Assembly (NCBI GenBank): GCA_030428945.1
Contig: JAUIEC010000008.1
Span: 186,001 to 250,000 of the forward strand
Length of the DNA stretch: 64,000 bases
Reading direction: 5' to 3'
Source: Phycisphaerae bacterium
GTDB lineage: Bacteria > Planctomycetota > Phycisphaerae > UBA1845 > Fen-1342
Position 1 is the stretch's first letter. Every line of letters starts with the position of its first letter. The notes under the pieces are model-generated. The model saw nothing but the letters and a program-made list of their open reading frames with translations. It had not been told where the DNA came from and did no database searches. Of the stretch, positions 32,901 through 40,283 are shown one piece after another. Position numbers and translations under genes: made by a program.

Positions 32901-34460
32901 TCACTTGTTGACCTGCGCCCGCAGGCGCTCGGCGTCCGGGAGTTCGAGGACTTCGGCGATGTCGAGTGCTTCCTGCCAGCGCCGGCGGGCCTCGCCGCGG
33001 CGGCCCTGTTTCTCCAGCAGCCCGGCGATCCGTTCGAGACACAGCATCTGGTCGAGCAGGTCGTCGCCTTCCAGCAGTAGCGTGTAGGCGGCCTGGTACT
33101 GACGGGTGGCCTCGGCGTACTGCTGCGCCTGGTCGAGCACGTCGGCCAGCGCGATGTGCACCTTCGGCTTCGATTCGGGCGGGGCCAGCCGCAGGCAGGC
33201 TTCCATCGCCGCGCGCGCGGCCGGCAGGTCGCCCTGGCTGCGGTGCCACTGGCCGAGGAAGATCTGGGCGGTCGCCTCGGTGCGGCGTGAGCCGACGGCG
33301 CGGGCCTGCGCCAGCGTCCGCTGGTGCATCGCGCCGGCCTCCGACGGAAGTTTCAGCCGCTCGAAGATCAGGCCGAGCTTGTTGGTCAGCGGCGCCTGCC
33401 CGACCTGGTCGCCGATCCGTTCCAGCAGCACCAGGACCTGCTGCAACTGCTCGGCGGCCGCCGTCAGTTCAACCCGGCGAAACGCGGCCCGGGCGTCCTC
33501 GTCAAGCCGCGGGTCGGGCTGCGCCTCGCGTCGCAGGTGCGTCTCGGCCACCGCGTTGCGGGCGGCGATCTCGCCATAGACATCGCCACGCTGCACGGCC
33601 AGTTCGAGGGCCCGCTGCTGACGCTGCAGGGCCGCGTCGAGCGAGTTCTCGGCCAGTTGCGCGTTGGCGTAGGTCAGCTCCGTTTCGAGTTCCGCCAGCG
33701 TGTCGCCGGACTTGCGGGCCGCGTGCAGCATCGTCCGCAGCCGCCCGGTGGCCTGCTTGCGGGCCGACTCACCCAGCCGCAACTGGATCTCCGACAGCAT
33801 CAGCGCCACGTTGCGCGGGGTGTTCGGATACTGCAGGGCCCGTTCCAGGTAGAAGACCGCATCGCTGGTCGACAGGGCCCGCGTCGCGGCCACCGCCTTG
33901 GCGTAATACTCCAGCGGCGAACTGCTGCCACCGGCACTGCGACTCCAGAACGCGCGCAGCGCTTCGCGCGGGGCGGCGCCGGTCAGTCGGACGAACAGCC
34001 AGCTCGTGGCCTCGTCGAGGACCGGCAGCAGCGGGGCGGGTCCGAACGTGGCCTGCTCGGTGCCTGCTGCGGCCCGCAGTTCGACCCGCAGCGTGGCGGC
34101 GTCAGCGTGTCCGCCGATCGTGCCGGTCACGGTCCGCGTGGCACCCAGCAGACGCGTCACACGCGACCAGTCCGGCAGCGGCAGGCCCGGGTCCTGCAGT
34201 TCCTTGCGGGCCAGGTGCAGACGGACCGGCGGGATCACGCGGATCCCCGACTCGTAGCGCAGGCGTCGGCTGAGCGTCTCCTCGACGGCCGTCACCAGCC
34301 AGGCTTCGCGGGCATCGGTCGCCGATGTCGTCCGGAAGCCGATCACGGCCACGCCGTCCGGTTCGGCCGCGGCGGTTGCGGCGGCACTCAGCAGCAGCAG
34401 TCCGAGCACGGCCAGGCGGAGCCGGGCGGTCGCGAGCGGGGCTTGTCGTCTGATCTGCAC
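32901..34460 (-). CDS. Secreted TPR-repeat protein
   Basis: The GTG at 34460 is chosen because AAGGAGG lies eight bases upstream and a signal peptide follows (LRLAVLGLLLLSAAATAAAE); the open frame to 34490 adds unsupported residues. The mature protein (about 490 residues) begins with a domain of strand/helix pattern (DGVAVIGFRTTSATDAREAWLVTAVEETLSRRL...), resembling the N-terminal part of bacterial TolB- or CsgG-like factors. From about residue 185 there are TPR units: YYAKAVAATRALSTSDAVFYLERALQYPNTPRN, AEATRQYQAAYTLLLEGDD and GEARRRWQEALDIAEVLELPDAE. A periplasmic scaffold is likely; partners are not shown by the neighbourhood. Confidence 0.72.
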   Translation of the reverse strand: MQIRRQAPLATARLRLAVLGLLLLSAAATAAAEPDGVAVIGFRTTSATDAREAWLVTAVEETLSRRLRYESGIRVIPPVRLHLARKELQDPGLPLPDWSRVTRLLGATRTVTGTIGGHADAATLRVELRAAAGTEQATFGPAPLLPVLDEATSWLFVRLTGAAPREALRAFWSRSAGGSSSPLEYYAKAVAATRALSTSDAVFYLERALQYPNTPRNVALMLSEIQLRLGESARKQATGRLRTMLHAARKSGDTLAELETELTYANAQLAENSLDAALQRQQRALELAVQRGDVYGEIAARNAVAETHLRREAQPDPRLDEDARAAFRRVELTAAAEQLQQVLVLLERIGDQVGQAPLTNKLGLIFERLKLPSEAGAMHQRTLAQARAVGSRRTEATAQIFLGQWHRSQGDLPAARAAMEACLRLAPPESKPKVHIALADVLDQAQQYAEATRQYQAAYTLLLEGDDLLDQMLCLERIAGLLEKQGRRGEARRRWQEALDIAEVLELPDAERLRAQVNK

Positions 34461-34527
34461 GCGGGACCTCCTTGGCAGGCAGACGGGCATTGTACGCGGG
34501 GCCGCTGTCGGCCGCCGCCCTCGCCGT

Positions 34528-34533
34528 TATAGT
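34528..34533 (+). promoter_or_regulatory. -10 element TATAGT directly before the MFS start
   Basis: TATAGT ends eight bases before the ATG at 34542, so transcription would begin at or one or two bases before the start codon. The ATG lacks a ribosome-binding site, consistent with a leaderless mRNA. The -35 region (CTGTCG) is poor. Confidence 0.35.
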
Positions 34534-34541
34534 CCGGCACG

Positions 34542-35702
34542 ATGCACCCGCTTCTGCTGGCCGCGCTGATCGTGCTGTGCGAGGGGCTGAGCCTGTCGGC
34601 TCTGTTCCCGGTCGTGCACGCCCATGTCTATGCGCTGGGCGGGAACGCCATCGCGGTGGGTCTGCTGTTCGCACTGGTGGCCGGGCCGAAGGTGATCGTC
34701 AACGCCCTGTGGGGGTGGGCGGCCGACCGGTACGGGCGTCGACCGGTGCTGATCGTGGTGACGCTCGGGACGCTGGCCGGTTCGGTCGGCTGGGCGCTGG
34801 CGCCGGACCTGGTCTGGCTGGCGGTGGCCCGCGTGGTCACGGGGATCTTCGGGGCGCAGGCGGTTCTGGCGATGGCGATCGCGGCCGACGTTTCGCCGCG
34901 GCGACGGGCGGCGGCGATGGCGGCCGTCGGGGCGGCCTTCGGCGTGGCGCTGACGCTCGGTCCGCCGCTGGGCGGCTGGCTGGGCGATGGCTGGGGCTAC
35001 GCGCGGGTCGGCTGGCTGGCGGCATCGTTCCAGTTGGTTTCGCTGGGGCTGATCGTCTTCGGACTGCGCGAGACGGTCGCACCGGTTCCGGCGATGAAAG
35101 TGACCAGCGGCTGGCGGACGATCCTCGGCCAGCCCGGCGTGCCGTTCGGCCTGCTGGCGGTGTCGGCGATGAGCGCGGCCACCTCGGGTCTGATCGCGAC
35201 GCTGGGGCGCTACACGGAAGTGCTGTACGACTTCGCGCCGCGTGATGTCGGCCTGCTGTTCGGTGCCTTCGGCCTGGTGGGCGCGGCGATCCAGGGCGGC
35301 ATCCGGCCGGCGGTGGCCCGCGTCGGCGAGGAGTCGCTCGGCGTGCTGTCGCTGGCGGTGCTGTCGGCGGGGTGCGTCGGGCTGGTGACCCGACCGGGGC
35401 AGGCGGGGTTCTGGCTGACGATCGTCGTGATCGCGGCCGGCACGGCGGCGGCGACGACCTGCCTGTCGGCCCTGCTGTCGAATCGCGTGACGCCCGATCT
35501 GCAGGGCCGGTTGATGGGCATGCAGCAGTCGGTCACGGCGCTGGGGCGGGCCCTCGGGTTCGGGCTGGGCGGCTATGTCTTTCAGTTGGTCGGACCGCCC
35601 GGTCCCCCGGCGGTGGCGACGGCGCTGGCGCTGCTGGCGATGGTCGCGCTGCTGGGACTGCCGCGGGCTCAGCCTCTGGCGGACTTGCCACCGTCGAGGT
35701 GA
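34542..35702 (+). CDS. MFS transporter, TetA-like
   Basis: Predicted proton-coupled exporter of the major facilitator superfamily, 386 residues, 12 hydrophobic helices. The N-terminal half has the MFS signature between helices 2 and 3 (GWAADRYGRRPVLI) and an IVTGIFGAQ-type helix 5 region (ARVVTGIFGAQAVLAMAIAADVSPRRRAAAM) with GPPLGGWLGD in the motif C zone, as in tetracycline and drug exporters. The second half repeats a weaker version (GLLFGAFGLVGAAIQ, NRVTPDLQGRLMGMQQS). The substrate cannot be predicted. There is no regulator beside it. Its 3' end overlaps the convergent amidohydrolase gene by 34 bases. Confidence 0.85.
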   Translation: MHPLLLAALIVLCEGLSLSALFPVVHAHVYALGGNAIAVGLLFALVAGPKVIVNALWGWAADRYGRRPVLIVVTLGTLAGSVGWALAPDLVWLAVARVVTGIFGAQAVLAMAIAADVSPRRRAAAMAAVGAAFGVALTLGPPLGGWLGDGWGYARVGWLAASFQLVSLGLIVFGLRETVAPVPAMKVTSGWRTILGQPGVPFGLLAVSAMSAATSGLIATLGRYTEVLYDFAPRDVGLLFGAFGLVGAAIQGGIRPAVARVGEESLGVLSLAVLSAGCVGLVTRPGQAGFWLTIVVIAAGTAAATTCLSALLSNRVTPDLQGRLMGMQQSVTALGRALGFGLGGYVFQLVGPPGPPAVATALALLAMVALLGLPRAQPLADLPPSR

Positions 35703-36463
35703 AAGACCTGCTCGGCGTTCAGGCCGATCAGCTTGGCGAACTGGCGGGCGGAGAGCAGTTCTTCCAGGCGGGCCAGGCGGCTGACGACCTGTTCGGCGTG
35801 TTTCTCGCGATCGCCGACCGCTTCGGAACCGAACATGACGTGATCCTCGCCGGCCATGGCGATGGCTTCGGCGACATCCTCGCGGTCGGTCCTTCCCGCT
35901 TCCAGGTACAGGCGGGCGTCGCGGCGCTGCCGGGCCCGCTCGGCGCAGTCGAGCGCCTCGCGCCAGTGCGTGTCGCCGGTCGCGTTGTAGAGCACGCACG
36001 GAACGCTCGGGTGCCGCTGCGCGATCGCATAGACCCGCCGCGGTCGGGCGCGATCATCGGTTCCGGTCCAGAACACGGCCGCCCGCTTGAGGTCGCTCAG
36101 CACCGTCAGGTAGCGGTCGACCTCGGCGTCGTCGGCCGGGAAGTCATTCAGGTGCGGGGCGAAGACGGCGCCGACGAACGGCTCGGACTCGAGCGCGCCG
36201 GCGAAGGCGTGCAGGTTGCTGTCGAGGCGCCGCGGACGCGTCCAGTAGAGCGGCACGCAGAAACGCTGTTCCTGGTGGACGGCCAGCGTCGCGAGGTTGG
36301 CGTCCTGTTCGTCGAGGTCGGCCGCCCCGTCGACCGAGGCGCCGTCGAGATTCGAGACGAGTACGCGATCGATGCGGGCGGCTTCGCGGTAGCGGGCCAG
36401 GTCGACGGCCGGCGACTCGCGCCCGTCCAGTTGCCCGATGTGTCCGTGGATGTCGACGATCAC
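35669..36463 (-). CDS. Amidohydrolase-family protein (TIM-barrel metal hydrolase)
   Basis: The GTG at 36463 has AGAGGA upstream and starts VIVDIHGHIGQL; the open frame to 36532 is poorly supported. The 264-residue protein begins with the metal-binding HxH (DIHGHIG) of the amidohydrolase-2 group. It continues with FCVPLYWTRPRR, VGAVFAPHLNDFPADDAE (a central His), VYAIAQRHPSVPCVLYNATGD and DHVMFGSEAVGD, which supplies the late Asp/Glu position. This is the layout of small TIM-barrel enzymes such as uronate isomerase-like and aminocarboxymuconate decarboxylase-like proteins. The reaction is unknown. It is convergent and overlapping with the MFS gene. Confidence 0.7.
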   Translation of the reverse strand: MIVDIHGHIGQLDGRESPAVDLARYREAARIDRVLVSNLDGASVDGAADLDEQDANLATLAVHQEQRFCVPLYWTRPRRLDSNLHAFAGALESEPFVGAVFAPHLNDFPADDAEVDRYLTVLSDLKRAAVFWTGTDDRARPRRVYAIAQRHPSVPCVLYNATGDTHWREALDCAERARQRRDARLYLEAGRTDREDVAEAIAMAGEDHVMFGSEAVGDREKHAEQVVSRLARLEELLSARQFAKLIGLNAEQVFHLDGGKSARG

Positions 36464-36624
36464 GCGGGAGTCCTCTGCGGCGGTGCAGCCGCGCGGGGGT
36501 CGATTCTGGACTTTCCGCGCCGCTTCGGGCACGATGCTAGGCTACGTTGCGGCGCCGCACAACAACCCGCAACGGCGGTGAACGAAGCAGTCAGGCCCCC
36601 GAGTCAGAAGATCGGACCACCACC

Positions 36625-37797
36625 ATGAACATCCGCCTCGCGCAGCGCGCCGCCGCCCTGGTGCCGTCGGCCACACTGGCCGTGACCGAAAAGGCCCGGG
36701 CCCTGAAGGCCCGGGGAGTCGACGTGATCGCTTTCGCGGCCGGTCAGCCCGACTTCGACACGCCGGCGTTCATCAAGCAGGCCGCAATCTCGGCGCTGGA
36801 GCGGGGCGACACCAAGTACCCGACGCCGGCGGTCGGGATTCCCGCGCTGCGCGACGCCGTCTGCGCCTACTTCCGGCAGTTCTGCGGGCTGGACTACGCG
36901 CCGAACGCGGTCTGTGTGAATGTGGGCGCCAAGGACACGCTGTACCTGGCGTTCCAGGCGCTGATCGATCCCGGGGACGAGGTGATCGTGCCCGTCCCGT
37001 ACTGGGTCAGCTATCCCGAGCAGGTCCGCCTGGCCGGCGGCACTCCGGTCTTCGTCGAGCCCGACGCCAACCTGAAGATGACCCCGGCCGCCCTGGCCGC
37101 GGCCCTGACGCCCCGGACGCGGGCGGTGATCATCAACAGTCCGTCCAACCCGTCGGGGGTGGCGTACTCGGCGGATGAGCTGGCGGCGCTGGCCGAGGTC
37201 ATCGCGGGTTCGGACGCGCTGGTGATCGCCGACGAGATCTACCACCGCCTGTACTTCGGCCAGCAGGCGCCGGTCGCGCTGGCCAGCCTGCCGGGGATGT
37301 TCGCGCGGACGCTGAGCGTCAACGGGTGCAGCAAGACCTACGCGATGACCGGCTGGCGACTGGGCTTTGCCGGCGGACCCCAGCCGCTGATCAAGGCCAT
37401 CGGACAGTTGCAGGGGCAGGCCACCAGCGGGCCGACCAGTTTCGTGCAGACCGCCTGCGTCGACGCTCTGACCGGCGACCAGACCTGCGTGGACGAAATG
37501 CGGGCCGCCTACCGGCGGCGGGTCGAGACGATGGTGGCCGGGCTGCGCGCGATCGACGGCGTCGACTGCCCGATGCCGGACGGGACGTTCTACGTGTTCC
37601 CCGACGTGTCCGGCACGTTCGCGCGGCTGGGGGTCAGCGACGCCGACGGTTTCGCCGAACGAGCCCTCGACCAGGCCCACGTGGCGATGGTCTCCGGCGT
37701 CGCCTTCGGCATGCCGAAGCGCGTCCGGCTGAGCTTCGCCACGTCGGATCAGCAGATCGAAACCGGGCTGGCGCGTTTGACGAAGATGCTTTCCTGA
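36625..37797 (+). CDS. aspB: Aspartate aminotransferase, class I (AspB-like)
   Basis: PLP enzyme that exchanges the amino group of aspartate and 2-oxoglutarate. From the ATG at 36625 the product has 390 residues. Class I marks: FAAGQPDFDTP (37-47), GDTKYPTPAVGIPALRDAV (61-79), PVPYWVSYPEQVRLAGG, NSPSNPSGVAYS (171-182), IADEIYHRLYF with the PLP Asp203, and SVNGCSKTYAMTGWRLGFAGG with the Schiff-base Lys237; RVRLSFA carries the substrate Arg near the end. It matches subgroup I-gamma aspartate transaminases (and prephenate aminotransferases, from which it cannot be separated by eye). A weak ribosome-binding site precedes the ATG. Confidence 0.88.
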   Translation: MNIRLAQRAAALVPSATLAVTEKARALKARGVDVIAFAAGQPDFDTPAFIKQAAISALERGDTKYPTPAVGIPALRDAVCAYFRQFCGLDYAPNAVCVNVGAKDTLYLAFQALIDPGDEVIVPVPYWVSYPEQVRLAGGTPVFVEPDANLKMTPAALAAALTPRTRAVIINSPSNPSGVAYSADELAALAEVIAGSDALVIADEIYHRLYFGQQAPVALASLPGMFARTLSVNGCSKTYAMTGWRLGFAGGPQPLIKAIGQLQGQATSGPTSFVQTACVDALTGDQTCVDEMRAAYRRRVETMVAGLRAIDGVDCPMPDGTFYVFPDVSGTFARLGVSDADGFAERALDQAHVAMVSGVAFGMPKRVRLSFATSDQQIETGLARLTKMLS

Positions 37798-38178
37798 AGA
37801 GGGAGCCAGGGAGCGAGGGAGCGAGGGAGCAAGGGAAGACCCTCCGGTGCCGCTTCCCTTGCGCGAGGGCGCAAGGGAAGACTCTCCGGTGCCGCTGCGC
37901 TTGTGCGAGGGAGCAAGCAGTACGGAAGACGCTGGCAGAGGGGCCGTAGGGTGCGTCATCGACGCGGCCGCCCGCGGTTTCATCCGAGGCGGACGCTCCA
38001 GGCGTCGATGCCGCACCGCGTGGCGGTTCCGTCAACAGGTGATGCGCCGTGCACCGCGCGGCGGTTCCGTCAACAGGTAAGGCGCCGTGCGCGGAGAAGA
38101 CACTGCTCAAGAGCTCAAGAGCAGTGGCACCAGGGCATGTTCTCTCGCTCCCTGGCTCCCTGGCTCCCTCGCTCCCTA
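37798..38178. repeat. Composite repeat block with inverted GGGAGCRA ends (about 380 bp)
   Basis: Starts at the stop of the aminotransferase gene with GGGAGCSA units (37,800-37,834), then two copies of a roughly 40-base unit (GGGAAGACYCTCCGGTGCCG, at about 37,834 and 37,877), the hairpin element, two copies of GCGGTTCCGTCAACAGGT, GAGCTCAAGAGCAGTGGCAC, and ends with GCTCCCTSGCTCCC units in reverse orientation (38,144-38,178). The end overlaps the stop codon of the convergent 66-residue ORF. Confidence 0.8.
37950..38017 (+). repeat. Hairpin repeat element, copy 3
   Basis: GGTGCGTCATCGACGC (37950-37965) and GCGTCGATGCCGCACC (38002-38017) are the same arms and spacing as in the copy at 32586, with GCGGTTTCATCCGAGGCGGA as spacer. 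GTAGG precedes and GCGTGGC follows, as in the others. Confidence 0.65.
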
Positions 38179-38376
38179 GTCCTCGAGCAATGTGTCCCAG
38201 AACGCGTGGGTCATGGAAGGGGGGAAGCGGCCGCGGCCGGCTTCGATCATCGGGATGCGGGTGATCAGTTCGGGGTGCTGCAGGCATTCGGTCAGGTAGG
38301 CCGAGGTCTCGGCGATCAGGCGGGCCCGCGTCTGCTCGTACGATTCCGTCCGGCGCCAGCCCAGTCGCTCGAGCAT
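38176..38376 (-). CDS. Small hypothetical protein (66 aa)
   Basis: The ATG at 38376 overlaps the upstream stop (TGATG), so it is translationally coupled to the membrane protein gene. The 66 residues are MLERLGWRRTESYEQTRARL and on, ending MTHAFWDTLLED; mostly helical, with an amphipathic first helix and a Thr-rich centre. Its stop codon falls inside the GCTCCCT repeat. I recognise no family, but small soluble proteins ending in a FWxxLLxD-like stretch occur after unknown membrane genes in planctomycetes. Confidence rests on the coupling and helical content. Confidence 0.5.
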   Translation of the reverse strand: MLERLGWRRTESYEQTRARLIAETSAYLTECLQHPELITRIPMIEAGRGRFPPSMTHAFWDTLLED

Positions 38377-39260
38377 CACCCGTTCGCCCCCTGCCCGCGG
38401 GTGGGCAGCGTCAGCAGGATCGCGGCCAGGCCGGCCCCGACCATCTCGACCGGCAGCGGTCGGCCGAGACCGCCCCAGGCCGGGATGACGTTCAGACCGG
38501 CCAGGATTCCCGGCGGCTTGGGCTGGGCGGCGCACAGGACGACGGCCAGCACGCCGACGATCAGCGGCGCGGGCCAGTACCACAGGGCGTGGTGTACGCC
38601 GGTCAGGTTGCGGGCGATCTGCACGGCGCCCCAGTTGGCCACCGCGACGCCGAACAGGACCTGTCCGTGGTAGGTGTGCCCCTGCGGGCCGGCCAGCAGG
38701 TAGATCAGCGCGCCCGAGAACCCGACCATCAGCAGCAGTGCCAGCGGCCCTTTGCCGCCGGCCGGGTCAGCCGCCAGGGCGTGGGGCGTTTCGTCGGGTG
38801 CGTGGGGGGCGCCGGTGTAGCCGAACAGGACCACCAGGGCGAAGACCACCAGGGCGAGCAGGGCGTAGTCCCCGAGCAGGGCGAGGTACGGTCCGCTGGT
38901 GGCGGGTCCGACCTGCTGGTGTCCGGCCATCAGCCAGGCGTCGATCGTTCCGCCGGTGACGGCCCAGGCGACGAGCGCCAGCGAGAGCATCAGCAGGGGC
39001 CCGCTGCCGTCGCGCAGCGGGATCAGTTTCCCGAGGGCGTACGTCAGGGCGAACAGCAGGGCGACCGCCAGCAACCCGCCGGCGGTTCCGGCCGTGGAGC
39101 CGAGCAGCACGACGGCGTCGGCGCCGGCCCGCGGCATCAGGTAAGGCTGGAGCCCGTAAACCAGCAGGGTCCAGAGGATCAGGGTCCCGGCGGCAACCTG
39201 GATTCGGGTGGTCCAGTCAGGTCGCGGCGGCACAACGGCGGTGGTTTCAATCGTAGGCAC
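38376..39260 (-). CDS. Multi-pass membrane protein of unknown function
   Basis: A 294-residue integral membrane protein with seven or eight hydrophobic helices (for example VAAGTLILWTLLVYGLQPYL, LLAVALLFALTYALGKLIPL, YALLALVVFALVVLFGYTG, GPLALLLMVGFSGALIYLLAG, WPAPLIVGVLAVVLCAAQ). A polar loop APHAPDETPHALAADPAGGKG lies between helices 4 and 5, and there are histidines in several helices (HQQVGPA, HTYHGQ, GVHHALWYW). No transport or enzyme signature is recognised. The downstream 66-residue ORF is coupled to it. The ATG follows a weak ribosome-binding site, and the divergent gap to 39363 contains a GGGAACA repeat. Confidence 0.6.
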   Translation of the reverse strand: MPTIETTAVVPPRPDWTTRIQVAAGTLILWTLLVYGLQPYLMPRAGADAVVLLGSTAGTAGGLLAVALLFALTYALGKLIPLRDGSGPLLMLSLALVAWAVTGGTIDAWLMAGHQQVGPATSGPYLALLGDYALLALVVFALVVLFGYTGAPHAPDETPHALAADPAGGKGPLALLLMVGFSGALIYLLAGPQGHTYHGQVLFGVAVANWGAVQIARNLTGVHHALWYWPAPLIVGVLAVVLCAAQPKPPGILAGLNVIPAWGGLGRPLPVEMVGAGLAAILLTLPTRGQGANG

Positions 39261-39299
39261 AGTGGGAGTAGGATATTAGATCGATTCCTCCGCGGTCAA

Positions 39300-39360
39300 T
39301 GCGGAGGGGAAGGGAACAGGGAACAGGGAACGGGAAACAGGGAACGGGGAACAGGGCGAG
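39300..39360. repeat. GGGAACA simple repeat
   Basis: Seven or eight degenerate units of GGGAACA/GGGAACG (for example GGGAACAGGGAACAGGGAAC). It lies in the divergent gap between the membrane protein start (39260) and the next plus-strand gene, ending at its likely start codon. A related stretch occurs at 60,936-61,005. Confidence 0.7.
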
Positions 39361-39362
39361 GC

Positions 39363-39821
39363 TTGAGCGAGACGGCTGAATATGTCTGGAGTGTGCATCC
39401 GGCCCGGGAGCGGCCGGGGGCGGCGGGGGCGGCGGTGCTGTTGATCTTCGCCCTGGCGTGGTGCTGTTACCTGTTCGGTCAGCATGAGGGCTGGGCGCTG
39501 CTGGCGGTGGTGGTGCTGTGCCTGTCGCTGGCGCGGTTCTTTTTTCCGAGCCACTACCGGATCTCCGGCGATTCCGTTTCGGCCGACGTGCCGCTGGCCG
39601 CCCGGCGGACGCTGTCGTGGGCCGAGGTGCGGCGGGTGCGGATCGGGGCGACGGCGGCGTGGGTTTCGCCCTATCGCCAGGCGAGTTTCCGGGACAGTCG
39701 CCGCGGCGTGCACCTGCTGTTCGGTCGGCACGCGGGCGCGGTGCGCGAGCGGCTTCAAGCCGTTGCCGGCGATCTGGTTATCGAAGATGACGCCGGTCGG
39801 AAAAACGCGCCGCGGGGGTGA
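39363..39821 (+). CDS. Small membrane protein with possible PH-like domain (152 aa)
   Basis: The ORF is open from further left, but the first plausible start is the TTG at 39363 (LSETAEYVWSVHPAR); a GTG follows at 39391. Two hydrophobic helices (AAVLLIFALAWCCYLFG, WALLAVVVLCLSLARFFF) precede a soluble stretch: HYRISGDSVSADVPLAARRTLSWAEVRRVRIG, VSPYRQASFRDSRRGVHLLF. This helix-pair plus YxIxxDxVxxxxxxxRxxxxWxEVRRV pattern resembles bacterial PH domains (bPH2-like), where the first strands follow the membrane. It ends six bases before the proposed promoter of the next operon. The start is uncertain. Confidence 0.5.
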   Translation: MSETAEYVWSVHPARERPGAAGAAVLLIFALAWCCYLFGQHEGWALLAVVVLCLSLARFFFPSHYRISGDSVSADVPLAARRTLSWAEVRRVRIGATAAWVSPYRQASFRDSRRGVHLLFGRHAGAVRERLQAVAGDLVIEDDAGRKNAPRG

Positions 39822-39847
39822 CAGGCTGCGCGGCGGCACGCTAGGAT
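39818..39847 (+). promoter_or_regulatory. Possible promoter of the DUF6754 operon
   Basis: GTGACA (39818-39823) and TAGGAT (39842-39847) are 18 bases apart and would start transcription about 55 bases before the GTG at 39909. Neither box is perfect. Confidence 0.35.
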
Positions 39848-39908
39848 TCGGATCGGTCGTCCGGCGTGGGGACGGCAAGTTCCCGCGTCATTGAAACGAG
39901 GTTGAACC

Positions 39909-40283
39909 GTGCGGCTTGGCAACTGGCTCAGGACTGCGTTTGCCGTCGAAGACGACACCGCCCTGCAGCCGACGCCCGACGAAGCCCGACTGGTCGACCG
40001 ACTCTGCCGGGCGATCGTCGTCCGCGGACTGCGCACGCCGGCCGTCGTGGCGCTCGACTGCAGCCACAATCTGAACTTCCTCGCCAGCCAGACGATGGTG
40101 TTCCTCGAGCCGATCGTGACGCTCCTGTTCAAGGGTGACGAGTATGCCCGCTTCCGCGGCTTCCTTGCCCGGCGCGGCAGTATCGAGTACATCTGTCGTC
40201 GCATTGAGTCGTTCGCCGATCAGCCGGACGCGCCGGTCGGGGACTCGCCCCAGCACCAAACGAAGGACCAACTCGATGGGTAA
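39909..40283 (+). CDS. Conserved-looking small protein, first gene of the DUF6754 operon
   Basis: GTG start with GAGG upstream; 124 residues. The sequence MRLGNWLRTAFAVEDDTALQ, then RLVDRLCRAIVVRGLRTPAVVALDCSHNLNFLASQTMVFLEPIVTLLF and a final GSIEYICRRIESFA has the layout of a soluble or peripheral helical protein, with a hydrophobic segment (MVFLEPIVTLLF) that could dip into the membrane. Proteins with a comparable EDD...RRGSIE shape are, in my recollection, found before DUF6754 genes in other planctomycetes; that is memory, not a search. Its stop overlaps the next start by eight bases, so the two are coupled. Confidence 0.55.
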   Translation: MRLGNWLRTAFAVEDDTALQPTPDEARLVDRLCRAIVVRGLRTPAVVALDCSHNLNFLASQTMVFLEPIVTLLFKGDEYARFRGFLARRGSIEYICRRIESFADQPDAPVGDSPQHQTKDQLDG

